Shown: positions 1-11,210 of the stretch, in pieces
How positions within the stretch are numbered: position 1 is the first letter of the stretch
How the letters are laid out: each line of letters starts with the position of its first letter
DNA from: Zhengitettix transpicula
Lineage: Eukaryota; Arthropoda; Insecta; Orthoptera; Tetrigidae
Direction: 5' to 3'
Assembly (NCBI GenBank): GCA_037074705.1
Contig: CM073591.1
Coordinates: 133,865,032 to 133,929,031 of the forward strand
DNA length: 64,000 bases
Position numbers and translations under genes: made by a program
Notes under the pieces: model-generated
Told to the model about the DNA's origin: nothing
Seen by the model: only the letters and a program-made list of their open reading frames with translations
Database searches by the model: none

Positions 1-168
1 TCGAAGCTCAGCCATATAGGCCATGAAATATGACAGCTTCGAATGTAAGAATAATTTTTTTCTTCTGGATTAAACATTATTTCCATCCTTCGTTGAGTCC
101 TAAAGTTAGGCCCTGAGGATTGTGATATAGTGAATCTGTAGCTGAAGCCAGGCTCTGGCTGTAAAATA

Positions 169-305
169 ATGGATGGAGAAATCTCGTGCCTGGTATGGAG
201 TCGACTCGGACGACTAAATGGTTAGAGGGCCCGTGTAACAATCGGGAGACCTGTGTTCGATTCCCGATCCGGTGGAGACTTTTCCATCCTGATCCTTTAA
301 TTAAT
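169..305 (+). repeat. tRNA-derived SINE, copy 1
   Basis: The block has an RNA polymerase III style internal promoter. An A-box-like segment (TGGTTAGAGG) lies at 219-228 and a near-perfect B box (GTTCGATTCCC) at 255-265, followed by CGATCCGGTGGAG. It is preceded by a short leader starting ATGGATGGAGAA and followed by a tail containing CCTGATCCTT. The same leader, A/B-box order and tail recur at 37478-37608, and the B-box half recurs inverted at 505-597. That shows a dispersed family and not a functional tRNA. The anticodon arm does not fold convincingly. Family identity is not recognised. Confidence 0.75.
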
Positions 306-504
306 TTTCTTCTTCTTCTAACAATCCAGGATTAGGCATGTTCCGGTCTCACCATCTCTTCCACGGTCTTTAAACATTCCTTCTTCCTATTGGGTTATAT
401 TCCATAATTTGCTTGGAAATCCTTTGTGGTGGCATACGATGTACACGTTCTTTAATTAGTAGTAATGATTTAAAATAAGTGCTATGGAAGTAAATTAATT
501 GATT

Positions 505-597
505 GTGATAGAAAAATCTCCACCGGACCATGAATTGAAACCATGATCTCGGGTTCCTGAGATCGATTTGTGGTGCGGTTGAGATTTTCTACCCATA
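505..597 (-). repeat. tRNA-derived SINE, copy 2, shortened
   Basis: Read on the minus strand, this has the SINE leader, a degraded A-box region, a B-box-like GGTTTCAATTC (plus-strand 532-542) and the conserved GGTCCGGTGGAGA end shared with copy 1 at 169-305. The middle part is shorter than in copy 1, as if about 40 nt were lost. It lies about 200 bp from copy 1 in opposite orientation. Confidence 0.6.
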
Positions 598-699
598 ATC
601 CGTTAACATATTGTTATGATATTTCATATTAGGGACAGTTATGTGAAACATTTTAGAGCTAATAATAATTTACTCGTGCTCTATTAAAAGGAGATATAA

Positions 700-1170
700 A
701 AATGGCTCAGTTTTGAGAACTGGCTTCATCGGAAGTCATGTTGAATGTCTCCATGACGAAGGAACTTGCGAAACTGAACCTTCTTTGAAACGCTTTTGGG
801 AATAACAAGCAGAGTGTAGAATTCCCTGTGGAGGCGGGTTGTTTGGTCTGTGGAATGAACGCAGGTCACGGAGATGATAGGTGGTGGCTGTCGCCGTTTT
901 CTAATCCTGGAGTGGCGAGTGTGACCAGGCGCGCGCCACGGGCACGTATTGGGTCTTAGCTCGAGTTACTAACGGCCTGAGTTAAAAATTCACTGTTGCA
1001 CCAGTCAGCAGCACACACAATATAAATAGATGGCGCCGTACACAGACATTTGCCGGGCATGACCTTTGCCACGTTTCCCACAGACTATAAAGACTGCCCG
1101 CAGATGCAGCTGCTGTAAATCAAGTGTCGCGGGATCCGCAGATACGCAACTATAAACCCAAGAATTCCAT
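700..1170. other. GC-richer unique island with TATA-like boxes
   Basis: This stretch is clearly richer in GC and CpG than its surroundings and matches no repeat elsewhere in the window. It contains TATAAATA at 1021-1028, followed by a GC-rich segment (GGCGCC), and a second TATAAAG-like box about 65 bp further on. No long open frame is present. It could be a promoter, an untranslated exon or a conserved non-coding element; the sequence alone does not decide. Confidence 0.25.
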
Positions 1171-1199
1171 TTCGCTTAGGTCCCAGATCAAAGCTGTTG

Positions 1200-2340
1200 A
1201 GGAATTGAACAGAATTCTTAGGTTTAACTGCTCAATTAACAGGAAAACATGTACGGACTGCTGTCTACCAACAGGACAATCTACCAGTTTTTGCCCGTGA
1301 GGGTGAAATATGTGAGGCAGTACACGTTATTTAACGAGCAACAGATGTAGCCGTGAAAAGATTTGGAAAGCGTGAAGCTCTTACAGGACACATTACGAAG
1401 GTTCCAGTATATATTAATGGTTGTCAGGGAATACTTCGGATTAGAATCAAAATCACGGACAATATTTCTTTCAAGACATCTGAAGGTGTTGCACATCATA
1501 TCAAGCCAATTTCGCTGCAGTTTTCATTATATGCTACTTTAATTCTGGATCGTTAACTAAAATTATTTTAAAAGCTATAATATATTTTATAATTAAAAAA
1601 ATTAATTACCATAAAATTTTAATACAACAGGACAGTAATCTGTACATTTTTTATCCTTTACAAAGTCTGACAAAAAAGTTTGGCGACGTAAACGTTTTCT
1701 AATATTTTTTTTCCGAATTGAAAAATAATATATAATTGTAAAAATGAATGTTAATCGGTGTTAAATACATTTTAAATTAAAGAGACTTAAAAAGTACTTA
1801 AAAATTAATTTAATAGTATAAAAATTTCTTAAGAAAATTAATGAATAAATTAAAGACACAGATTGCAGATCAAAAATTTTTCTTCTTCTATATTGTAAAT
1901 CAAAATAAATTATTATTTATCTACTCAAACCTCTGAAATTGTACATCAAGAGCATCTACGATGAAAAATAATAGAAAATCTCAAGTTTAGGTAACAATTA
2001 TTACATAAACAAGAAATGGCATCATGAATATGGATTTTTTTTTTAAAAAAACAAGCATTAATCGCACCAATTCTTTTCAGATTCATAGGTGCACGTGGTC
2101 TAGATTAATAGTTTAACTTATGACATTTTTTAAAAAAAATATATGAATTTTGGAAGTAATTGTGTCTAATATTAAGATGAATATCAGTATTTCAACACCA
2201 CACGAGACTGTAAGATCAGTAAAAGAGAAATTGAACTCACTGGTAACACATATTTTTCTTCGTTTCTTTGTTGGAAGTGATTCTTTAAATATATAATGTA
2301 AATTGTATTTTTGGTGTCGGATAATGATTCACACCCAATC
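1200..2340. other. AT-rich DNA without recognisable feature
   Basis: The sequence is mostly AT-rich with short homopolymer runs. A 67-codon open frame (1353-1556, +) overlaps an antisense frame of similar size. It has no recognisable domain, signal peptide or repeat and is best treated as chance. Confidence 0.5.
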
Positions 2341-2830
2341 TCGTGATAAAGACTCGTGACTTAGACTCGGTCTAAGTTGTGGTCCAACGATGACCGCGCC
2401 GCAAGGACCAGCTGACGTCGCCCTTCAATGACTGTATAAGAAGTGATAATATTCGTCGACTGTGAGATGCATGGAGTGTATTTACACAGCAGTGGAAACG
2501 AGTGCGGTGGCGTAGGCGTGTCGGCGTGGCGGTGCAAATTTGCCCGCGTGTTTGGACCGCGGCCGAAGAACCACAGTGACACAGTGATGGGGGCTTTGCG
2601 GTCATGCGGGTCTGCGACAGCCTTTGTTCCGCCGCAGTTTTTACAGTCCTGGCCGCAATCTCTGCGGATTCACTTCTCTGGCCCAGCTCTGGCGTCACCT
2701 GCCCGCTCTGCAAACACTCCAATTCTCTGTGCAACTTCTGCGTGGGTCAAGACTAACACGACGGTGAGCGCAAAAGGGTACGAGGTCCACTGATTCAGTG
2801 TCCAATGCGGATAACGGTGGCTCTAGACCC
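2340..2830. other. CpG-rich unique island
   Basis: This is one of the most GC- and CpG-rich stretches of the first 10 kb. Several frames stay open across it (116 codons on +, 120 on -), which GC-rich DNA does by chance. A splice-donor-like GTGAGC sits at about 2764. No domain is recognisable in any frame. It is compatible with a first exon or CpG-rich promoter; a conserved non-coding element is equally possible. Confidence 0.3.
2604..2756 (+). CDS. Speculative 50-residue cysteine-rich small ORF
   Basis: This ATG-to-TAA frame encodes 50 residues and lies inside the CpG-rich island. Residues 9-26 are mostly hydrophobic and resemble a signal peptide or membrane anchor. The C-terminal part carries two CxxC pairs spaced by six residues (Cys33, 36, 43, 46), the layout of a small zinc knuckle or disulfide-bonded peptide. 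An in-frame stop lies a few codons upstream of the ATG, so this is the whole frame unless splicing adds to it. I do not recognise a family. A chance frame is more likely than a gene, since another frame is also open here. Confidence 0.12.
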   Translation: MRVCDSLCSAAVFTVLAAISADSLLWPSSGVTCPLCKHSNSLCNFCVGQD

Positions 2831-3520
2831 CTGGAGTAATATTGACCGTAATTTAATCCAAATCCCGATCGAAGATCCCAGAAAAGTCAATACATGTCAA
2901 GAAAAAGCTGACTCAAAAATTTGGTTCAAGATTCGGAGTAAACTTCATGCAACAACGTGATTCAGAGAAAGTGCATTTTTCCCTGTCTTTCAGATGTCAA
3001 ATAAACATGAGACTATACGCTCCAAAAAAAAAAAGAAAAAAGCTGGATGTTATGGAAGGTATTAAAGGTAATATTTTTAGGAGGTACGCTTATAATTGTT
3101 TGCATATTTGTATGTTAAAAAAGTATTTTGTCGTGGTTTAAGCCAGGAAAGAGCCTTACAAGTGTAAATTAAACTGTGTAAATAATATTTTAATTTTACG
3201 TAAGTTTTAACAATCAGATATATTTAGTAGAGCACTAGATTCTTTTTAATTCAATAAATTTTTAACAATCATAAAATATTTAATTTACAACACACAACAA
3301 ACGTTACTGCGCTTATTTGTAGTCTCTTAAGGTTCTCTGACTGTAAGAAAGGTTTGCTTTGATGACTATGATTTTCTTAAAAATAATATTAATGGTCGTT
3401 AAATATATCTGAATGAATCTTTGTTAATATGTAATAGTATATTAATAGTCTACGTTCCTTATAAAAAATATGCAGTTTTATAACGATCCATAACTTCGAA
3501 CACTATATATATATATATAT

Positions 3521-4497
3521 TGTAATACTAATTAAGAAGGCCATTAATTGTTTAAATAACTGGATTGTTTATCGGTACAAATTCTTAAAGACGACAATGA
3601 CGGTAGGCTCTGTGTCGGCGGTCTTTGTTGCGAGCTGCTAGGACTGGCTGAATTCAGTCTGGCGGGTATTATGGTCGAGAGAGGGAGCAAAATTTAAGAG
3701 TAAGAACAGCGTGGCCCTAGCTTAAAAATTCAACTGAGAGACTTATATGTTTTAAGAATCCAAGTAAAAAGGATCTGGACGGAGAGACACGCTATAAAAA
3801 CCGCAAAGCTGAAACAAAAAGTTTAGCTCCACGTTCAGATACATACGAGTCCGGAAATAACATTTTTCCGCATAAGGGCATTGAGAAATAATACGTCCGA
3901 CTGTTGACCGGAGGTGCGGCTGATCGAGATCCTGGAGGAATAATACAAGAACTACAACCGTCTGTTTCGACCATGATGTGCAGAATCAGTGATTAATGGC
4001 CTTTTTAGTGAATTGTGTCCCCAAGCTCCGAAAACTAAGTCTGGTACCAGCAGGACATTTGTAAGTACAAACCAAGCTAATTAAATTCTGTAAACGGTAA
4101 TTAAGGGTATTAGTCAGATTTCGTTCTTTTCATTTTTTTTAGATTTCGTATTCCGTTCGTTTCAATTTGGTTGAATTGTTAATTATTTAATTTATAATTT
4201 TTGATAGTTCTTACTTATCAAACCCAGTTAAAGACTGTGAGAAGTAGAGTTATTAAATTTGATTGTTTGTGAAATATAAAAGACTGTATTTTACTTTGAA
4301 TGCCACCAATTATAAATATAAAATATTTGTTTGTTAATTTTGAAATTATTGAATTCGGCGTGCCAACCTAGGGCAAATCATTTGTAAAAAACTAAATTAA
4401 CACCTGTTAAATTAATCTTTGGAAAATTAAAAGTTTTTTTATCATAATCATTTTGTTAAGTAATTCCTTTAATTAACCTTTATTTATGCTCATTACA
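3521..4497 (+). mobile_element. Solo LTR-like element, family A copy 1
   Basis: The 977-bp block begins TGTAATA and ends CATTACA, the TG...CA ends of an LTR, and is flanked on both sides by ATAT (3517-3520 and 4498-4501), a likely 4-bp target duplication. It aligns along its length with copies at 18242, 25898 and 61376. Internal landmarks are a TATA-like GCTATAAAAA at about 3792, a conserved segment around 3975-4060 that ends in a splice-donor-like GTAAGT, and a TTATCAAACCCA block near 4217. No internal coding region or partner LTR is nearby, so it is best read as a solo LTR left by recombination. A non-autonomous element with imperfect terminal inverted repeats is the alternative, as the two ends are weakly inverted beyond the first seven bases. 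Confidence 0.7.
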
Positions 4498-4768
4498 ATA
4501 TATATGTCCTACATTAACATTAATGTGTGTCAAAGAGGTTTAAACATGTTTCCACATTCTAATACATTTCAATAAGCGGCGTAATTATAGCTCTTGACAT
4601 TTTTAAAATTTTTATTTTGTAATTTTGGCTGATATTAATTCAATGTTAAGGTGGCCAGTAGATCTAAAAAATACTGTCATAGATACGTGTTAATACATTT
4701 TAAAACATATATCCTTCGTACTTATGGTTTTTTATTACTCCTCTTACGTTAAATAGGCCAATAGATAT

Positions 4769-4929
4769 AAAAAAGGTGATATACAAAGAAGATGAATAAA
4801 ATTTAATAAATTTGACGCTATTCCCCTAAAATTTTGGTTTCCGTCAGGTGTCAAACTGCATCTCCAAGTTCCAACTTTAGTGTCAGGTTTATCAAAGTTT
4901 TATCCATCCACTTTGTATATCACATTTTT
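4769..4929. mobile_element. Small inverted-repeat (MITE-like) element, 161 bp
   Basis: Two arms of about 51 bp (4769-4819 and 4879-4929) are imperfect reverse complements around a loop of roughly 60 bp. Both arms contain GTGATATACAAAG and AT-rich tracts followed by a TGACRCT-like segment. The whole block would fold into one long hairpin. There is no coding capacity. The length and structure match miniature inverted-repeat elements; the superfamily is not clear and no confident target duplication is seen. Confidence 0.55.
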
Positions 4930-5387
4930 CTGTGACAAATTAACAAAAACTGAAATTATAAAATAACAGAAAACAAACTAAAGCCGTTCATGGGACATTT
5001 TTAAAGTTGCAATTATAAATTAAAGAGCATACGCATCAAATTAGTTGACTATGTGTCTTCTTCTTATTTGAGACTGAAAAGTATGACAATTGTTTCTTTA
5101 TTTCTTCATGTGCCCACATAAGTTCAGTTTGTTGAAAACAATAAATAATCTATTCAACTGAAACATTGTACAAATTATCAAAATAAACCTGCCGATCTCC
5201 TGTGATGTAGCGGTCAAAGTAGGATCCCGAAAGAGGCAAAAATAAGTTTCCTTAATGAGTCACTAATAACCGGAGCTGATGATGTGACTGTAAATGAATC
5301 AATATTTAAAACAACCACTTCCTACGACTGAGAATATCATTTCATTGAATTAATATCAAATTTTAAATAAAGGAAAATGTAATACGT

Positions 5388-5545
5388 CTTTTTTGAAAAT
5401 TAATAAGAAGATTAATTAGCCAGATAAAATGAAGTGATGATATAAATACCACACCACGCTTCTCGAAACTTTGTTCCTTTCTTCATGTGCTAAAAATAAA
5501 AGAGCGAACAACGGCACAATACAGTTGACAAACTCAGAAGTTATT
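5388..5545 (-). mobile_element. PLE terminal-repeat-like fragment, family D copy 1
   Basis: This aligns with 7436-7615 and 38300-38455. Shared landmarks on the plus strand are GATGATATAAATACCACA, an ACG[C/T]TTCT segment, a poorly conserved centre and CAGTTGACAAA. On the minus strand it carries a hammerhead-like core (5458-5487): ATGAAGA, a GGAAC/GTTTC hairpin, then GAAGC in place of GAAAC. It is assigned to Penelope-like elements because copy 3 lies directly downstream of a GIY-YIG fragment on the same strand. No coding sequence is attached to this copy. Confidence 0.55.
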
Positions 5546-5869
5546 AAAATGTAATAAATTTAAAAAAGAGGCATTATTGTTATAATTTTGTTTCTTTCAA
5601 CAGTACAAATTACAATTTACTGCAGTAAGCAGTTTCATTTCACTGTATTTTGAAAGTGACCATTTTAATTTAGGAGACAGATTTTAATAAAAAAATTGGT
5701 AAGGAAAGTGCACCATAAGAGTTTACAAGTGGGTGTTTGGACAATTAATATGAATCATTGAGAAGTTGAACGTTTAGATGGGTAAACTTCTGGCTAGGGG
5801 TTGATGGTAGTAATTTTCTCAAAGCACGTGTTTATTTACTGAACGGTAACTTGATTTCAGTTTGCTGAG

Positions 5870-6130
5870 GAAGTCATTTGAGCGTTTTTCTGAGTAGCGA
5901 GGATGGCGGAAACACGGCGGGAGGTCGCTCTTCCCACGGGACCCCCGCAGAGTCCCTGTGGGCAGTACAGGCCATCTGCATCCAGTCTGCAGCTGCGGCT
6001 ATCTCCTATGGCCAATGCCTTTGTAGGCGTGAAATACACTTTATGTGCGGTCCGAAGAGTGGCCGTTGAGTCCGCCTTTCTTCGAAACACCTCTCACTCG
6101 GACTCATCGTGGAAGGAAATTTAAATTGGT
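5870..6130. other. GC-richer unique island
   Basis: A short GC-rich island stands in AT-rich DNA. Several overlapping frames of 60-77 codons are open on both strands and none has a recognisable domain. One plus frame starts MAETRREVALPTGPP at 5903. It may be a conserved non-coding element or an exon, but there is no positive evidence for coding. Confidence 0.25.
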
Positions 6131-6139
6131 TCGAGAGGG

Positions 6140-7430
6140 TTTTACCTTACTTGGTCGATTAGAAAGCATTTTTGGGTTCAGGAACTTTCACGTTCCTGAC
6201 TGCGTAATTAAAATTTAATAAAGTGCTATTTAAATAAGCAATAGGTTTAGATAGAAATTCCGTTTATCTGCCTTAAAACATAATACGAGAAGCTGACATT
6301 GTTATATAAGTCATAAATTAATCGTCAGGGTGTTATAGAACTACGAATGAATGATAATAACTTCTAAGCAAATTAAGAAGACCCTTCAACACATGTAAAG
6401 AGGGCGACATGAGATCCGATAAATTTATCTGTTGTACGGTGCCATCAAAAATTGTATTTTAACATATAAAAATACAAAATCAGACGGTTTCTGCAAAATT
6501 GAAGGGATAGGATTTCTTAACAAGAATGTAACTCGGGTTATAGAGGGGCAATATATGTAAGGTAAATTATCAACAATTTTGGGCTTTAAGTTCTTACAGA
6601 TGAAGTGGTCGTTAATTGTCTCACAACATCAAACCATACCGGGAAATGTAATCTATACAAATGAAATAGAACTTTTTCCTGTACATTGCTTAGAAACGAC
6701 CGGTTTCATACATTAGAGAATCAGAAACCGATGTCATTGGTATTCTCGTTTGTGACGGAGACATTGCTCGCTTTTCACAAGAAAAAGGAAGGATTTCGGT
6801 AAGAATTTACATAGTTCTTATTCAAACCCGTGTTAAAGTTCTTAGGTATATTAAACTGCCATACGACACCTTGAGACAAAGTGATGGACGTTCCAAACAT
6901 ATTAAATTAACTTCTTGGGCAAGGTAAAATGTACTTTGAGCTTATCTTAAATTGTCATCCTCCATTTTAAATATTTAGTACTTAATATCTCAGTCTTCAT
7001 TTTTTATTTTTATAGGGCATGTAAGATAACAATATCTTGAATGTCAACACAGACGAGAAGTAAAAAAATATTCTTACCTCAAAAAACATGACGTTTGTAG
7101 CCTATAATGAGTTATATTTATGCGTTTAAGGAAAAATATGGACCCAAACAGTATCGTATAAATAGTATAAATTGTAGACGAATATTTGAACCAAAAAAAC
7201 ACCTAACATTAAGAATCGTGCATATTATTATTGAAGGATGGGCGCCCTGCTAGTAGTACAAAATATTTTAATAATGTTTCAGTTTATCTTTGAAAAACAA
7301 TTAACTTCCCGTGATGGTTTCTTATTTTTAATCTACTAAATAAAATCGTAATTGATTCAGTAACGTGTTGTGAAATTACAGGGAATAATTATAGACTTCA
7401 TTTGAAAATTTTTTAAAAAATTTAAAAATA
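6140..7430. other. AT-rich DNA without recognisable feature
   Basis: The sequence is AT-rich, has no open frame of note and shares no repeat I could detect with the rest of the window. Confidence 0.5.
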
Positions 7431-7435
7431 TACGT

Positions 7436-7615
7436 CCGTTTTGAAAATTAATAACAACAAAACATCCGACTACAGACAAAAGATGTGATGATATAAAAAC
7501 CACATAACGTTTCTGGGAACCTTATTCCTTTTTTCGGACGCTAAGAAAGCTAAAATACAGGAGAGCCTAGAGCGACACAACTGCACACAACAGTTGACAA
7601 AGTTAACAAGCCAAT
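7436..7615 (-). mobile_element. PLE terminal-repeat-like fragment, family D copy 2
   Basis: This is a second copy of the repeat seen at 5388-5545 and 38300-38455. It starts with the same TTTTGAAAATTAATAA and continues through GATGATATAAAAACCACA, ACGTTTCTGGGA, GAGCCTAGAGCGACACAA and CAGTTGACAAA. On the minus strand a hairpin (GGAA/TTCC, two-base loop) is followed by GAAAC-GTT at 7509-7513, but the CTGANGA part is degraded. It lies 2 kb from copy 1 in the same orientation. Confidence 0.55.
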
Positions 7616-7683
7616 TTTTTATAATTACATTTATGAAATAATCGTCTTTAACAGTCACAGAAGAGTTCTAATTATTTACAGAG

Positions 7684-7717
7684 CTTTCGGCTATATTTTC
7701 CCTTGCCATTCAGTAAA
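7684..7717 (-). ncRNA. Hammerhead-like motif, family F copy 1
   Basis: On the minus strand this reads CTGAAT, a GGC/GCC hairpin, then GAAAG. The plus-strand string CTTTCGGCTAT and the ACAG/CAG-rich sequence before it recur at 14188-14237. It resembles the hammerhead-like motifs of the other repeats but one core base is missing. It is a weak call by itself, supported mainly by recurrence. Confidence 0.3.
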
Positions 7718-8159
7718 ATATTTTATATGTAAATATAAAAAACTATAAAAATTTTCAACAAAATTAGTTTGACGCATTTTAATCGTACACTTTTGTCTTT
7801 GTTGATATTAAATATATAACGTCTTATATATAACGTATTTTATATATGTATCCTATGTATAAAATATTTTACATAATGATTTCAGAAAATTCTCTTAACG
7901 AATAATAATAAAACAAACTACTTTGTGACTGTTAAAAATGGTTATTATTGTATGTATATATTTATATTTAAATAAAATAATATGAAAGATTGTAAAATAT
8001 TATCATAACAGAAATTTTATTTGTGAAATCTCTTTTAAGGAAAACAAGATGAGAACTATGATACAACTTGAATATTTATAAAAAAATCCCGATTAATGGC
8101 CGAGAAAAGTATTCATACTCTGCCCTTTCAATTTAAACCGGTAATGATTTAGCTGAATT

Positions 8160-8650
8160 TTGTGTGAGAAAATTTCGCCAGCAGCAGGGGTGGCAGGTGA
8201 GGAAAAGTGCTATCGCAAAGTGCTACAAATTGCGCAAGGTGGCGGGGAAAAGTTCCGTCCTGTCCCCACCCACGCCAGGACTCATTTCCTCATCCGCCCC
8301 CACGACTTTCAATGCGCCATCTTTTATTCCTCAAGGTAATTTAACAAGCAATTAGTGCTAATTACGAAGGAGGCTATTAAATCTTTTAAAACATAGTTTT
8401 CTTATTAGTTAGTGAGCTGAGAAAAAAAACAGGCGAAAGAATTTTGCCGGAGAAGGGGGAAAGGGTTGCGGGAAAAATAACTCGCCACAAGAATCAGCGA
8501 TATTAGCATCATTTGCCTTAATTACAAACGTTCCAACCCCCTCGGTACGTGTCAATGGGTTATCCCTGAGGGGAAGGTTTTCTTCGAGACAACTATCTGC
8601 AGAAAGAGACTTACGGCTGCTGAAGCAACGTCATCTCCTGCACGGAAATG
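8160..8650. other. GC-richer unique island
   Basis: Two GC-richer blocks (about 8164-8340 and 8440-8640) are rich in purine runs and CCCC/GGGG tracts. A 63-codon plus frame crosses the first block without a recognisable domain. The composition suggests conserved non-coding sequence. Confidence 0.25.
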
Positions 8651-10800
8651 AAAAATATGATAAAAGCTGTAAACAACGTTAATTACCGAAACCTGTTTCC
8701 TACTATATTACAAGTTAGGTGCCGTAAATTACTATGAAATACTAAAACCACTATACTTGAATTTGCCATTCTGCTTTACAAAATAAGTAACGGGAAATTT
8801 ATTTAAGAGTTCTAGACGCTTGTAATAGCAGTCGCCAAGTGTAAGTCATTCTTAATTACAGTTTTTTTGGAATTCTGATTCTACAAAAGCTGATATTAAT
8901 AATCCGAATAAAATCAGCCAGGTGGACTGCCGCATTTTAGAATACTACATTTTAACAGTATGCATGTTAAATGTTTTGTCGTTGTTTCAATTACATTACA
9001 AGTATCTATCCTATGAGCGAAAGAGAATAGCTTTGAATTCAGAATAATTCTATCTGAAATTAAAAATTAAACTTGCATATTATCGATACGAATTTTTGTA
9101 CAGTTTAATATTTTACAAACTTATGTTGTAACATTAAATTTTTTTTACCGACAATGTTAATTCGGAAAGTATGTTCAACATTTAGTTAACACTAATATTA
9201 ACAATTAACTTATAGTCTACATATTAGGGAATCAGATGACACCATTAAGTGTGTGCTTAACATCAAAATATAGTAGGCAGAGATGAGCCAAGTTATAGTT
9301 CGACAAGCTTGACCAACGCGCTGCGTTACACAAAATGCTTTTGACAAATATATGTTTAAGTGAAATACTGCTGTTAAAAGGAAATTCGTGTAGCTTCAGG
9401 AATTTACTGAACTTTCACCATAACTTTCAAGTTAGGCTCCGCGAAGAATTGTGACTATGTGGGAAAGGTTGATGGTTCTGAAAGTAAAGTTTCCTTTAAT
9501 TTCTGAAGTGAAAGAAAGAGAGAACAGTTCTTAGTCCACAGATGAAGGAAATAATAGACTACATTTGAAAGAGTTATCAACGGGGAATTTCAGAGTATTG
9601 TAAATGCCTCAAGAATAAAAAACGAGGAAGATTACTACGAAGATCATTTTATAGGGTTCTTCTTGAAAAGTTTCGAAAACGAGAATGTAAGCGACTAAGT
9701 AGGAATGTTTGCCGATTTATTGTGGATTATAATTAAAGCTTAAATCAAGAAAAAAAAATCTCAAAATCGGTAAGAAGTGGATTCCAAATTCGTGTTATCT
9801 TTAAATGCATTCAAGGAAAGATATTGAACTGAAAATGCACAAATTAGGCAAATTTTTTAGTGGGTATACATATTGTAGACCCGGACTATAGAATTGAAGA
9901 TAAAGAATTTTAATAGTGATTACAAATTTTAAAAACTGTCTTGCTGTGGAATTAATAACGCAATACCTCGATAATTTAAAGAGTGCATTACTATTTGCCC
10001 TAATTATGTTATTTAAAATTTATTTGCCAGTATTCTACAGTCATTTTCTAGTGATATTAGTTTCCGAATGTATTAAATTTACTTCTTCACTGAAGTTTAA
10101 TCATGACCTGTGCATTTTCTTTCGTAACTAAATGATTTCCAGTCGTTTCTCGGATAGTATTTATTTAGAGCTGAAAATTTATTCATTTATTTAATATATT
10201 TTATATTTATATTTAGAGGGATGCAGAAATTGAACTTAACCGGCACGGTGAATGCTATTATTCAACTAAGAGAGCTCCAAAAGAGTGGAATCGGCACAAT
10301 TTGTTGTCTTTTACGTATTTATTTTATAAGTCATTCCCTTCCATTCCACCACTAGTGTTACTCCTCTACCTGGCCGCTAAGGGTTGAAATACGCTTATTC
10401 CACATTGAGTGTAACACCATTTTTCAGATTTTCAAGTTTGTTAAAAATGACAGCGTTAAACTTGGCGATGCTGAAACATATTTATTTACTCTAATATAAA
10501 TCGTTATCGCTACTTTTAAAATGTCACTAATTCCTAGTGGTATACTAAGGGTGGATTACTCCATAGTGTTTGCTGTTATATCGTAAGTGACGTGTACTTG
10601 ATTATAATTTCTCAATGCGGTTAAGATTCTATAGGGAACATGCATGCACTCATACGCACGTACATACAATTTTATTTATTAGGTAAAGTGTTTAAATTAA
10701 AAATAACCTGATTTTTAATATTTATCCGGTAGATTATTGATCTGTTTGAATAGTTGGCACGCAATATTTAAGTTCATCGTGGAGAAGACATTGCAAATGT
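8650..10800. other. AT-rich DNA without recognisable feature
   Basis: This is long AT-rich DNA with only short chance frames. A 71-codon plus frame at 9916-10131 is rich in Phe, Leu and Ile, as expected for AT-rich chance translation. No repeats shared with other parts of the window were found. Confidence 0.5.
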
Positions 10801-11210
10801 TTCATAGCAGGACTGGCAGTTCAGAAACATTATCCCATCCCGAACCCAGTGATGTAGCACGCACGTCCATTACCCGCCCTCAAGCCCGAGAGGCCCTTAT
10901 CGAGTCCTGATATTTATTTCTCAACTCAGTGGAAATAAGCAGGCCAGATAGCTCATTAGAGAGACAGGGCGAGGATATTTTTTTGGCATCGATGTTTGCT
11001 CTGTGCAGTAGCTGTTTGAAGGCCGACGGGCTGATGGATTGCCTTTGATCGGCCTGGGCGGCAAATAACCTCGCCCTGATACGGGGAAGAGGGTGAAAGA
11101 CCAGGTTCATGCACATACTTCAAGCGAGGCGTTGACACGTGAAGCCTTCATATGACACATGTTGCTCTTCGGGTTTATTTATCGGCCAGAATAAGTCCTT
11201 TCATGCAAGA
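10800..11210. other. GC-richer unique island
   Basis: A non-repetitive island with balanced base composition and overlapping minus-strand frames of 60 and 78 codons. Neither has a recognisable domain. It includes CAGGCCAGATAGCTCATTAG, a high-complexity, motif-like text. It is a candidate conserved non-coding element. Confidence 0.25.

Noticed and set aside
2372..2793. 116-codon plus and 120-codon minus frames as an exon
   Set aside because: Both strands are open over the same CpG-rich bases and none shows a domain; a nearby GTGAGC alone is not evidence of splicing.
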